The notes below the pieces were generated by a model. That model was not told where the DNA came from. It did not search any database and saw only the letters and a program-made list of their open reading frames with translations. A stretch of DNA of 39,698 nucleotides from JAGPFW01 sp964535155 (lineage in GTDB: Bacteria > Patescibacteriota > WWE3 > UBA101185 > UBA10185): positions 1 through 39,698 of the forward strand of contig CAZHSR010000002.1 of NCBI GenBank assembly GCA_964535155.1, in the 5' to 3' direction. This document shows, in pieces, positions 23,476 to 30,606 of the stretch; within the stretch, counting starts at the first letter, position 1; each line of letters starts with the position of its first letter. Position numbers and translations under genes: made by a program.

Positions 23476-23928
23476 ATGGGAAAGAAGAAGAAGGAAAAGA
23501 AAGAGAAGAAGGGCAAGGACAAGGAAGAGAAGACCGAAAAGGAGAACTCCATAGGATCCGAAATCGGACAGTTCATTATGAATTGTCTTGAGGGACTTGT
23601 GGCTCTCTTGGCTTTAGCCTTGTTCTTTTTGGGTGTTTCCAAGCTTCTAGTGTGGGGATTGTCATTTACCTTACTATTTGTACTGCTTTCATTTGAGTAC
23701 AAGTTGGCAGGTGGGGAAGACCTCAAGTTTTATGAGGCGGCGATCCTAGCGATTCTGGGTTTCGCCCCAATGTGGACTCCAAAACTCCTCCCGGCACCCT
23801 TTTCGGAAATTGCCCTCTGGGACATACCCCTGGGAGGGATTTTGTCGGTGGGAACTTCAATTTTTTTGGCGATCCTGGGCATTCAGGCTTACCAAATCTA
23901 TCGTGGTTGGCCCGGAAGTGGTAAATAG
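23476..23928 (+). CDS. GC-rich operon gene 2: membrane protein with Lys/Glu head
   Basis: 150 residues, not recognised. A strongly charged N-terminus (Lys/Glu runs, residues 2-23) lies on the cytoplasmic side and is followed by three or four hydrophobic segments (about 33-72, 84-105, 115-142). AAGGAGG lies six bases before the ATG. It begins 12 bases after gene 1. Confidence 0.68.
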   Translation: MGKKKKEKKEKKGKDKEEKTEKENSIGSEIGQFIMNCLEGLVALLALALFFLGVSKLLVWGLSFTLLFVLLSFEYKLAGGEDLKFYEAAILAILGFAPMWTPKLLPAPFSEIALWDIPLGGILSVGTSIFLAILGIQAYQIYRGWPGSGK

Positions 23929-23942
23929 GAGGATATTAAGAT

Positions 23943-24221
23943 ATGAGTAAGAAGAACAAGCATCCCAAGCATGAGGAGCAAGTCCCTTCTGAGGGTCTCC
24001 CCATGTGGAAGAGAATTTTTTTGGTGTTGGTGGGATTGGGGTTGGTTTTCATCTTTCTCCAAAGCCCCTTTTTCACTTGGGTTCAGACCCTTCAGAGAGA
24101 CTCCTTTAAGTTCAACCCCGAGATCTTCTGGTTGGTTGGGTTGATCTTTGGAGTCATTGGTGTGATTTGGTTGGGGGGGAAAGTTACCCTGACTGATGGA
24201 GGCAAACATGGCGAAGAATAA
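23943..24221 (+). CDS. GC-rich operon gene 3: small two-span membrane protein
   Basis: 92 residues, not recognised. A basic N-terminus is followed by spans near 25-45 and 60-80 and a short polar tail. TAGGAGG precedes the ATG, and it begins 14 bases after gene 2. The end overlaps the start of gene 4 by 14 bases. Confidence 0.65.
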   Translation: MSKKNKHPKHEEQVPSEGLPMWKRIFLVLVGLGLVFIFLQSPFFTWVQTLQRDSFKFNPEIFWLVGLIFGVIGVIWLGGKVTLTDGGKHGEE

Positions 24222-24876
24222 GGGAGGAAAAGCGATGCGCGGAAAAGGGAGTCCGTTTTTGACGGTGGCGGTTTTTCTCGTATTTGCCCTCATGTGTTAT
24301 GGGGCGACGATGATGGCGCGTTCCGGCGAACTCGGGGCAATTGCCCAAGGAGTTGCGTCTGGGACAGATGTCATTGTTGGGAGTGCCCAAACCTACTTCG
24401 GCAACGCCGAAGGCAGATATGGACTGAAAGAAAGCCGTGTCGATGACAATTATGTCCCCAGTTGGGCGGGAGTTATCGGCGCAGCTACCGAATCGGTCCC
24501 AGATGGGGCTACTGCGGAAGAGGTCGCTTATGTTTTGGAGGCTTACTCTGGTCTTTATGGGTCGTATTCCCAGGGGACCTTGAATCAAGCCGAAGCAGCG
24601 GCTTTGTATCAACAGACCCAGACCGCAGATGCAGTTGCTGCAGCCCGTATTCGCGAAGTTGATGCGAACATCAAGCTTCGAGAGAAGGCCCAAGAGATGG
24701 AGATCAAGGAGCGAGAGGAGTATCTCGAGACTCAACGTCTCTTGAACCAAAATCTTCAGAATGAACTCCAAAAGGAGGAAAGTCGAAGGTTTTGGAATCG
24801 CGTCCTGTTGATTGGAGGGGGTTTCGTTGCTCTCGTAATTTTGATGTGGTTGGGAAGTCTTTTCAAGCCTCGTTAG
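24208..24876 (+). CDS. GC-rich operon gene 4: membrane protein with central coiled coil
   Basis: 222 residues from the ATG at 24208, which has GGAGG five bases upstream; the in-frame ATG at 24196 precedes that site and is rejected. A span at about 15-35 is followed by an Ala/Gly-rich domain (40-135), a heptad-like charged coiled coil (about 140-192: IREVDANIKLREKAQEMEIK...) and a second span (about 197-216). With two spans the central part would lie outside the cytoplasm. Family not recognised. Followed by a strong terminator. Confidence 0.7.
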   Translation: MAKNKGGKAMRGKGSPFLTVAVFLVFALMCYGATMMARSGELGAIAQGVASGTDVIVGSAQTYFGNAEGRYGLKESRVDDNYVPSWAGVIGAATESVPDGATAEEVAYVLEAYSGLYGSYSQGTLNQAEAAALYQQTQTADAVAAARIREVDANIKLREKAQEMEIKEREEYLETQRLLNQNLQNELQKEESRRFWNRVLLIGGGFVALVILMWLGSLFKPR

Positions 24877-24883
24877 GATCGTT

Positions 24884-24934
24884 CAGCCCCGGTTAGTAAT
24901 TCTTGTTCAGACAAGAAGCCGGGGCTATATTTTT
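24884..24934 (+). terminator. intrinsic terminator inside the GC-rich operon
   Basis: AGCCCCGG (24885-24892) with CCGGGGCT (24919-24926), an inner TTCTTGT-TCAG-ACAAGAA hairpin, then ATATTTTT. It would limit readthrough into gene 5. Confidence 0.85.
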
Positions 24935-24960
24935 CCCAAAGAATATAAAGGAGTCAAAAA

Positions 24961-25386
24961 ATGAGTAAAGCGAGAGAAAATGAGATCCCCCAGGAAAAGC
25001 GTCGAGGTAGTATTATTCCCCTAATGCTTTTCTTCTTAGGGGTCTTTGTGATATTTGGTTGGAAACCTCTCAATCTAGAGATCTGGGCTTCTGGGAGTTT
25101 TATCGCTGTTGTAGTTTTCTTAAGCTCGTGGTTTGTTTGCCAAGCTTTCTGGAAATCCTTGGGGACTGCCCAAAATCGTTTCGCCTTCTTCCTCTTTTTC
25201 TTTGTAGTGGCAACGATTTTTGGAGTTTTGCAGATCCTTGGGTTGGCTTGGATTATTGCATGGGCAATTCTTGTCCCTATATGGATCTGGACGGCCTTTT
25301 ATCTTTTTGCCAAAATTCTGGGTAATCCGGATTTTTGGGAGAACGAAAAGAAGGTAAGAGATTTTCAGAGAAGCTTGCGGAAATAG
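24961..25386 (+). CDS. GC-rich operon gene 5: four-span membrane protein
   Basis: 141 residues, not recognised. About four hydrophobic segments (18-36, 42-63, 72-92, 95-118) with a charged C-terminus. AAAGGAGT lies six bases before the ATG. It sits behind a terminator, so its level is probably lower than genes 1-4. Its codon use looks intermediate but nearer to the GC-rich group. Confidence 0.65.
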   Translation: MSKARENEIPQEKRRGSIIPLMLFFLGVFVIFGWKPLNLEIWASGSFIAVVVFLSSWFVCQAFWKSLGTAQNRFAFFLFFFVVATIFGVLQILGLAWIIAWAILVPIWIWTAFYLFAKILGNPDFWENEKKVRDFQRSLRK

Positions 25387-25397
25387 CATGGCGTTCA

Positions 25398-25450
25398 TAC
25401 CTTGTTCCAAAACCAGCTAATTCTAGTGGTTGCGGAGCAAGGTATTTTTT
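25398..25450 (+). terminator. intrinsic terminator ending the GC-rich operon
   Basis: ATACCTTG pairs with CAAGGTAT, followed by seven T. An inner AACCA/TGGTT stem lies in the loop. Confidence 0.8.
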
Positions 25451-25481
25451 TGCCAAGCCTTTATTACTCCAGGCTATTATT

Positions 25482-25566
25482 ACCCAAACCCTTTATTCCC
25501 CCTAAATCCCTTATCCCCCCAAAGCCCCAAACCCTTAAACCACCCCTCCCTCCAAAAACCCCATCA
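25482..25566 (-). other. C-rich tract; G-quadruplex-capable on the minus strand
   Basis: About ten separate runs of three to six C are spaced by short A/T-rich gaps (for example CCCCC at 25498-25502 and CCCCCC at 25515-25520). The complementary strand therefore has many G runs able to fold into G-quadruplexes. No coding frame is credible here. Confidence 0.6.
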
Positions 25567-25682
25567 AATCCACAATCCGCCCATCCATTTGTTTAGACTC
25601 ATTATAAAGAGTCAGCAAAACCTGATTTGCCGCCCCCACATCCAGCTTTTCTACCGAATTTCCTGTAAAACTTATAAATATA

Positions 25683-25741
25683 TAACTGTGAATTAGATAT
25701 ATTGGCGAAATATGCTAAGTATCTAACTGTCAATTAGATAT
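25683..25741. repeat. two copies of an 18-bp near-identical repeat
   Basis: TAACTGTGAATTAGATAT (25683-25700) and TAACTGTCAATTAGATAT (25724-25741) differ at one base. The second lies within TATCTAA-n7-TTAGATA, a partial palindrome, so these may be paired binding sites. They are downstream of the orphan AbiEi-like gene. Confidence 0.6.
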
Positions 25742-25879
25742 TTGCCTTTTGACCTCTTGAGTATAAATATTAGTAAAATCGGAGCATATATTGTGAATGC
25801 TTTTAGGTAAAAAGAATTCGAGTTCCTTTTTAAAATTAATCCTGTTCTTTTCTAAGACATCAATTGTTTGTTTTAACAA
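25730..25879 (-). CDS. short open frame overlapping the AbiEi-like gene end (possible remnant)
   Basis: From a TTG at 25879 a shifted frame gives 49 residues (LLKQTIDVLEKNRINFKKEL ...) with a charged, protein-like composition and ends at TGA 25730-25732. It could be a frame-shifted tail of the AbiEi-like gene, the remnant of a lost toxin partner, or chance. No nucleotidyltransferase motif is present. Confidence 0.25.
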   Translation of the reverse strand: MLKQTIDVLEKNRINFKKELEFFLPKSIHNICSDFTNIYTQEVKRQISN

Positions 25880-26444
25880 ATTTTTGGATCATCTTATTTA
25901 GTCTTGCGTTTTTAAACAAGGATGACAATTGTACTATCTTCTGTGTGTCTAAACCCGTTAAATCCATCCTCTGATTGATATTTTTTCCTTTAATAGCACT
26001 GATATATAAATAATCTACCAGGGCTTTTTCAGGAGTGGCAATAAAATACTCGTCTTTTTTGATGTATCCGGTAAAAGCTTCCGTTTTTATTTTTAAGTAT
26101 TTAAAGGAAGTATCATCAAAAGGGAAGTCCCTTGTGGCTTTAGTTGTGGCACTAAGTACGCTGTAAGTTACTTCGGGTATGATTCCGTATAAGGATAATG
26201 CTGTTTCAAAACTAATATAAGAGGGTGCATATATTTTGTATGCAAGGGAAAAGGTGGATGGGGGATTGTCTGCAAGGAAGTAGATATTTCTTTTGGGGCT
26301 TTTTATGTATCCTTTCTTTTTGTACCTCTTTAAAAGGGATATTGCAGCCTCTTCTGAGATGTTTAATGCTGTCATTAGTGTAAATTTGGAGAAGGTGCTT
26401 AGGTTTTTTTCTTGTAAGGTGGCCTTTAGTTTAATGTAGTTCAT
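25860..26444 (-). CDS. orphan AbiEi-like antitoxin/regulator
   Basis: 194 residues from the ATG at 26444 (MNYIKLKATLQEKNL). The winged helix (about 15-55: FSKFTLMTALNISEEAAISLLKRYKKKGYIKSPKRNIYFLA) is followed by the AbiEi-type domain (YAPSYISFETALSLYGIIPE, later ATPEKALVDYLYI). Such proteins regulate AbiE operons, but no AbiEii nucleotidyltransferase follows. The start is chosen because TTGCCA-17-TATAAT ends nine bases before it; a longer frame to 26465 would overlap the -10 box. A DUF4143 ATPase lies divergently beyond the tRNA. Confidence 0.75.
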   Translation of the reverse strand: MNYIKLKATLQEKNLSTFSKFTLMTALNISEEAAISLLKRYKKKGYIKSPKRNIYFLADNPPSTFSLAYKIYAPSYISFETALSLYGIIPEVTYSVLSATTKATRDFPFDDTSFKYLKIKTEAFTGYIKKDEYFIATPEKALVDYLYISAIKGKNINQRMDLTGLDTQKIVQLSSLFKNARLNKMIQKFVKTNN

Positions 26445-26482
26445 ATAGTGGTTATTATAGACCATTTTATGAAATGTGGCAA
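26445..26482 (-). promoter_or_regulatory. leaderless promoter of the orphan AbiEi-like gene
   Basis: Minus strand: TTGCCA (26477-26482), 17-nt spacer, TATAAT (26454-26459), nine bases to the ATG at 26444. Confidence 0.7.
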
Positions 26483-26526
26483 TGTGGGGTTTTTGGTTTG
26501 CAATTCTCTTTCAAAGATTAGGCGTC

Positions 26527-26698
26527 AAAGAGCTGTGCTCTTTCTTTCAAAAGTTGTTTTACAACTTTTGAAGCAGTGTTGAACTTTGTTCAACCCAATT
26601 GTCAAAGTGGCTTCGCCACTGTTGACAGCACAGCTAAATGCTCCTATTCAGTCGCATTTACCTGAGCCACCAAAGTTTGCGTTAGCAAACTTTGGTGG
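26527..26698 (-). repeat. array of six hairpins next to tRNA-Ala
   Basis: Perfect or nearly perfect stems, mostly with 3-4 base loops: 26527-26543 (AAAGAGC/GCTCTTT), 26546-26572 (12 bp), 26578-26594 (GTTGAAC/GTTCAAC), 26600-26627 (TGTCAA plus AGTGGC, one bulge), 26636-26659 (AAATGC/GCATTT, larger loop) and 26667-26698 (14 bp, loop GTTA). AGCTGTGCT (26531-26539) and AGCACAGCT (26627-26635) also pair, closing a possible multi-branched structure. The last stem includes the tRNA CCA end. Confidence 0.8.
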
Positions 26699-26769
26699 AC
26701 CGTGGGGGATTTGAACCCCCGACCCCTACGCTGCCAGCGTAGTGCTCTAGCCAACTGAGCTAACGGCCC
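26693..26769 (-). tRNA. tRNA-Ala (GGC)
   Basis: A complete cloverleaf on the minus strand: acceptor GGGCCGT/ACGGTCC (one G-T pair), D-arm TAGCTCAGTTGGCTAGAGC, anticodon stem CTACG/CGTAG with loop CTGGCAG (anticodon GGC, alanine), T-arm GGGGGTTCAAATCCCCC, and an encoded ACCA end. Its 3' end takes part in a 14-bp hairpin with downstream sequence (26667-26698). Confidence 0.97.
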
Positions 26770-26874
26770 AAGCCTTAATCCAAGACTAATTGGATATAGC
26801 GCATTATACAACAAAACCCATCCATTAGGTCTCAAAAATATGAAAAAATCTAGGAAAAAGGTTTAAAAATCTGT

Positions 26875-26920
26875 TACAATGTTAGTACCAAAATTAAAGA
26901 CCCCTTTAATTTTAGTACCA
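26875..26920 (+). promoter_or_regulatory. operator-like repeats upstream of the second DUF4143 ATPase
   Basis: A TACAAT box (26875-26880) is followed by AAAATTAAAG (26890-26899), ACCC, CTTTAATTTT (26904-26913), a 10-bp inverted repeat bracketed by direct repeats TTAGTACCA (26882-26890 and 26912-26920). The -35 box is weak. Confidence 0.5.
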
Positions 26921-26933
26921 ACCAAGACTTTAT

Positions 26934-28220
26934 ATGTATATAACAAGGAATTTAGAAGAGACCGTTTTTAAAAATCTCTCAAAAAAAGAAATATTAGCCA
27001 TTGTTGGACCACGGCAGTGTGGGAAAACCACACTTCTGCAGAAGATGCATCAGGATCTTGTAACCAAAAAGAAAAAGGCAATCATCCTTTCGTTTGAGGA
27101 CAAAAAAATTCTAGATTTATTTGAGCAGGAACTGGAAGTTTTTATTGCCACATATATTAAACCCAATGATTATGTCTTCATTGACGAGTTTCAGTACGCA
27201 AGTGAAGGGGGAAAGAGCCTAAAGTATATTTATGACAGTAATACCACAAAGCTGATTATCTCGGGTTCTTCTGCACCAGAATTGACTATAAAAGCCTTAA
27301 AATACCTTGTTGGAAGAGTGTTTGTTTTTAATCTAATGCCCCTTTCGTTTGAGGAGTTCTTGTCATATAAAGATACTATATTACATACTTATTATTTGAA
27401 AAATCGATGCTTAATTGAAGATCCAAAATTTCTGTATAAACCTAGCAAAACATCTCCCAATTTATTAAAGCGCCTAAACACGCTGTACAACGAATATGCT
27501 GTATATGGAGGCTATCCTCGGGTGGTTACTTCCAAAAATGTAGAAGAAAAGCAGATGGTTTTAAAAAACATATACAATACCTTTTTCCTAAGGGAAGTGC
27601 GGGACATTTTGGGGCTTATTGACGATTACAAATTGGGAGCCCTTGTAAAAAAGATGGGACTGTTGGTAGGGAATTTGCTTGATTATCAGGATTTATCTGA
27701 AGTTTCTGGTTTAAGTTATCCTACTGTTAAAAGTTATTTAAATTTTTTGGAAAAAACTTATATTTGTAATCAGGTACGCCCTTTTTACAAAAATAGGGGA
27801 GTGGAGCTTGTTAAGAATCCAAAAATGTACTTTTGTGACACGGGTTTGCGAAATTACATTGTAAATGACTTTCGTTCTTTGACAGAGCGAGTGGATTCTG
27901 GTGCTTTGTTAGAAAATGCTTTTGCAATGGAGCTTATGAAAAGGGAAGTGCCGTTTAATTTTTGGCGTACTAAAAAGAAGGAAGAGCTGGATTTTGTTTT
28001 GGATTTTGGTTCTGGGAATAAGCTGGGGGTTGAATGTAAGTTGTCTTTAAAAAACAATGATTTTAATTCGTCTTCCGTAAATGCTTTTAGGTTGTTGTAT
28101 AAGGATGTCAGGGTTTTGCATGGATTTCTAAATTTAACAAGGGATTTTTCTAGGGAAGGGAAGGATGCTGACGGGGAGGGGAGCGATGGTCTGTCAGCGT
28201 TTCCATTGCCTTTGTTTTAA
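26934..28220 (+). CDS. AAA_14/DUF4143 ATPase, second copy
   Basis: 428 residues. Walker A VGPRQCGKTTLLQKM (about 23-37), Walker B YVFIDEFQYA (about 80-89), SGSSAPEL sensor-like turn and the DUF4143 C-terminus with EELDFVLDFGSGNKLGVECKLS, a PD-(D/E)XK-like E-D-E-K arrangement. It belongs to the same broad family as 3087-4412 but is clearly diverged, so it is not a recent duplicate. Like that gene it lies near an AbiEi-like gene. The biological role of the family is not established. Confidence 0.85.
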   Translation: MYITRNLEETVFKNLSKKEILAIVGPRQCGKTTLLQKMHQDLVTKKKKAIILSFEDKKILDLFEQELEVFIATYIKPNDYVFIDEFQYASEGGKSLKYIYDSNTTKLIISGSSAPELTIKALKYLVGRVFVFNLMPLSFEEFLSYKDTILHTYYLKNRCLIEDPKFLYKPSKTSPNLLKRLNTLYNEYAVYGGYPRVVTSKNVEEKQMVLKNIYNTFFLREVRDILGLIDDYKLGALVKKMGLLVGNLLDYQDLSEVSGLSYPTVKSYLNFLEKTYICNQVRPFYKNRGVELVKNPKMYFCDTGLRNYIVNDFRSLTERVDSGALLENAFAMELMKREVPFNFWRTKKKEELDFVLDFGSGNKLGVECKLSLKNNDFNSSSVNAFRLLYKDVRVLHGFLNLTRDFSREGKDADGEGSDGLSAFPLPLF

Positions 28221-28234
28221 AAACTTCCTGAAAG

Positions 28235-28257
28235 GGGCTGCACTTTATACAGCCCCA
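28235..28257. terminator. hairpin between convergent genes
   Basis: GGGGCTG (28235-28241) and CAGCCCC (28251-28257) with a 9-nt loop. No clear T-tract; probably a bidirectional 3'-end hairpin for the ATPase and the Wzy-like gene. Confidence 0.5.
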
Positions 28258-28278
28258 CTTCCATTGAACCGCTGATTC

Positions 28279-30546
28279 TTACTCCAAACCCTCTTCCATC
28301 AACACTTCCTCACCCTCTATCTGTCCTTCTGGTTGACCTTCAAACTCACCCTCCTCAAGATTTTCCTCTGGTAAAGGCTCTACAAAATCCTCCCTCTCAC
28401 CCTCCACCATTAAAGGCTCCTGTACTGGCAACTGTCCACTTTCTTCCTTCTCCGCAATTTCAGCCTGATTTGCTAACTCTTCCACTGTGGGCTTTTGCGC
28501 TGCCTCTCCAAGGGAAGCTAGTTTTTCATTCAACTCCTCAATCTCTTGTCGTACTTTGTCAGCATCCTCGGATTCTCTGTCTATAATGCTTAAAGTCAAC
28601 TCCAAGGCTCTTTTAGCACTTGCAAAATCCTCCAAGTTTTTAGCTGCTTGTGCAAAATTGTAATAAGCATTTGCATAATCAGCTTTTAGGTTTATGGCCT
28701 GTCTAAATAGGGAAGCGGCGTTTGCATAATCTTCCATGGCATAATAAGTTCCTCCTAGCTCTAGTCTCAATCGAGGGTTGGCAGGATCCAGTTGAATTGC
28801 AGCCTCTAAGGCTCTTATTGCCCATTGATCCGCATCTTGAGTGGCTTCTCTAATGGCTCTGTATATCCCTGCTTGCACTTCCCAGTTCACTGGATTTAAG
28901 GGGTTTATAGACTCTGTTGAGGCCTTTGAAGCGTTAATTGCAGTTGCTACCAAGTTTTGTAGAGTTTGAGTCTCTTCTTCGGTTAATTCTTCTCCTTGAC
29001 TTGAAAGGTTTATAGCAATTGCAAGGTTAGTCTGCGCAAATGTATTGTAGTAGTTGCTCCTACGGGGATTTAGCTTAATTGCTTTTGTCTGTAATTCGTA
29101 ACTTTTTCCAGCGTCCACTGTTAAAGCACTTACTGCTTGTTGCATGTAATATTCGGAAGGATATACCTTATAAATAGTTATAAATGCCAAGCCTGCTAGT
29201 GCCAAAAGGGGAAGGGCTAGAACTGCTGTTAAAAAGCCTTCGTTTTCATTTGGTGTTAAAGCTGTTACTTCAGAGGTCCTCCCTGAACGGAAGGTCAAGA
29301 ACCCTGGGTTTCTTGTATTTTCTATAGCCCCAAGTATCCCCAATAAAACCGTAAAAACAAATCCTATACTAACGGTTTCATGCGTAAGGAACATGGTCAA
29401 AAATATTACTGCTGTAAGCAATGTCACTAATTGATCCATTTTTTCATTTTTGTTAGTTCTTCCTAAGGCTTTAAGTATGCAAACTACAAAGTACCCGCTT
29501 GCTAGAATTCCTAAGATTCCTAGAGAGCTAACGGTTAGCAAAGCCTCGTTATGAGGTTTGTCAAATCGCAAATCCCAATTTTCGGTTTGATTCATTGCTA
29601 AAGACTTGTATCTTGGGTAATTCAAGTAAAAAGTGGAAGGGCCTGTTCCTGCAAGAGGGAAGTCTCTCATAGTGGAAATGGCTATATTCCAAGATTCCTT
29701 GAAAGGCAATTGAATTTCCTTTGGGTAGGTGTGCTTCATTATTACATTGTTTGTCATAGGAACTATTGATAGCCCTAAAATTAGAGTAGCCAAAATTCCC
29801 ATGATTAAGGTATTTAGTCTGTATGTTTTTAAGGAGTCTATTCCAAGTGAAGCACCTATGCCAAAAATTCCTAGCCCTAATAAAATCCATACTTTTGTAT
29901 TGTCATAAGCCATTACATAAAAGAAGTTGGGTATAAAAGCTAGAGCAGTGACTACTTTTATGGGCAATATCTGTTGAGTTAGTTGTGTATATAAGGTGAA
30001 AATAATTGCCAAAACTGCCAGAATTCCTAGGGTTAATAGTGAACCTGTGGGGTTAAAGTTTTTATCTGTCCCTTCTATGAAGAGCAGTCCAAAAAAGCTT
30101 GCTGTTGCAACTATTGTAGAGACTGTTACTCCAGAAAATAGTGAAAGTAGTAAGTTTTTAATTTCTCCTTTTTGGGTTATAAAAGTACTTATTATTATAT
30201 AAAGTACTCCTAGTGTTAAAAAGGATGCCAAACTAGGATACCATCTGCCAGAGGCGCCAAATATGCTGGAGGTTTTATCAATGGAAAAGATGGTTGATGC
30301 CAATACGGAAGAGATAAGCAGTAGTCCGGGTACTAACAGTTTGGTTTTTGCTATTTGCAATTCCTTTTGTGTAAACACTTGAATTGCCCATAAGACTAAA
30401 ATTACCCCTGTTAGACCTGTTATGAGATACATTTTGTTGAACTCAAAGGGTTCTAGTGTTATTGGCAGGAAAAAAATTGGTACTAGGAAAGCCATAAAAT
30501 ACAGAATGGCTTTTATTGCTGGATTAAATTCATTATTTTTGGGCAT
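28279..30546 (-). CDS. Wzy/O-antigen-ligase-like membrane protein with TPR domain
   Basis: 755 residues. About 12 membrane spans occupy residues 1-470. They include the Wzy_C-type periplasmic segment (MRDFPLAGTGPSTFYLNYPRY ... FDKPHNEALLTVSSLGILG) whose Arg/His residues are typical of O-antigen ligase and polymerase superfamily enzymes. TPR repeats follow (about 540-680: AALEAAIQLDPANPRLRLELGGTYYAMEDYANAASLFRQAI), then an acidic Glu-rich tail. It may polymerise or transfer glycans, or glycosylate pilin-like proteins, as related TPR-bearing ligases do. The substrate is unknown. Confidence 0.8.
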   Translation of the reverse strand: MPKNNEFNPAIKAILYFMAFLVPIFFLPITLEPFEFNKMYLITGLTGVILVLWAIQVFTQKELQIAKTKLLVPGLLLISSVLASTIFSIDKTSSIFGASGRWYPSLASFLTLGVLYIIISTFITQKGEIKNLLLSLFSGVTVSTIVATASFFGLLFIEGTDKNFNPTGSLLTLGILAVLAIIFTLYTQLTQQILPIKVVTALAFIPNFFYVMAYDNTKVWILLGLGIFGIGASLGIDSLKTYRLNTLIMGILATLILGLSIVPMTNNVIMKHTYPKEIQLPFKESWNIAISTMRDFPLAGTGPSTFYLNYPRYKSLAMNQTENWDLRFDKPHNEALLTVSSLGILGILASGYFVVCILKALGRTNKNEKMDQLVTLLTAVIFLTMFLTHETVSIGFVFTVLLGILGAIENTRNPGFLTFRSGRTSEVTALTPNENEGFLTAVLALPLLALAGLAFITIYKVYPSEYYMQQAVSALTVDAGKSYELQTKAIKLNPRRSNYYNTFAQTNLAIAINLSSQGEELTEEETQTLQNLVATAINASKASTESINPLNPVNWEVQAGIYRAIREATQDADQWAIRALEAAIQLDPANPRLRLELGGTYYAMEDYANAASLFRQAINLKADYANAYYNFAQAAKNLEDFASAKRALELTLSIIDRESEDADKVRQEIEELNEKLASLGEAAQKPTVEELANQAEIAEKEESGQLPVQEPLMVEGEREDFVEPLPEENLEEGEFEGQPEGQIEGEEVLMEEGLE

Positions 30547-30580
30547 AAAAATAGTATGCAGAATTTTAAAAATATGTCAA
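30547..30580 (-). promoter_or_regulatory. promoter of the Wzy-like gene
   Basis: Minus strand: TTGACA (30575-30580), 18-nt spacer, TACTAT (30551-30556), four bases to the ATG. The transcript would start at or within a few bases of the start codon. Confidence 0.6.
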
Positions 30581-30587
30581 TAGATGA

Positions 30588-30606
30588 TTTTCCCATTATG
30601 GGAAAA
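30588..30606 (-). terminator. hairpin over the stop codon of the MerR-like gene
   Basis: TTTTCCCA-TTA-TGGGAAAA; the stop codon of the MerR-like gene is inside it. The tail is not a clean T-tract, so termination is uncertain. Confidence 0.35.

Noticed and set aside
22528..25386. Assembly chimera with another organism
   Set aside because: Possible in principle, but the leader shares blocks with the separate locus at 6661-7092 and the GC-rich style recurs at three places, which a single misjoin would not explain. Coverage data would settle it.
22130..25450. Prophage or filamentous phage genome
   Set aside because: Small membrane proteins are suggestive, but no replication, coat, Zot or integrase gene is recognisable.
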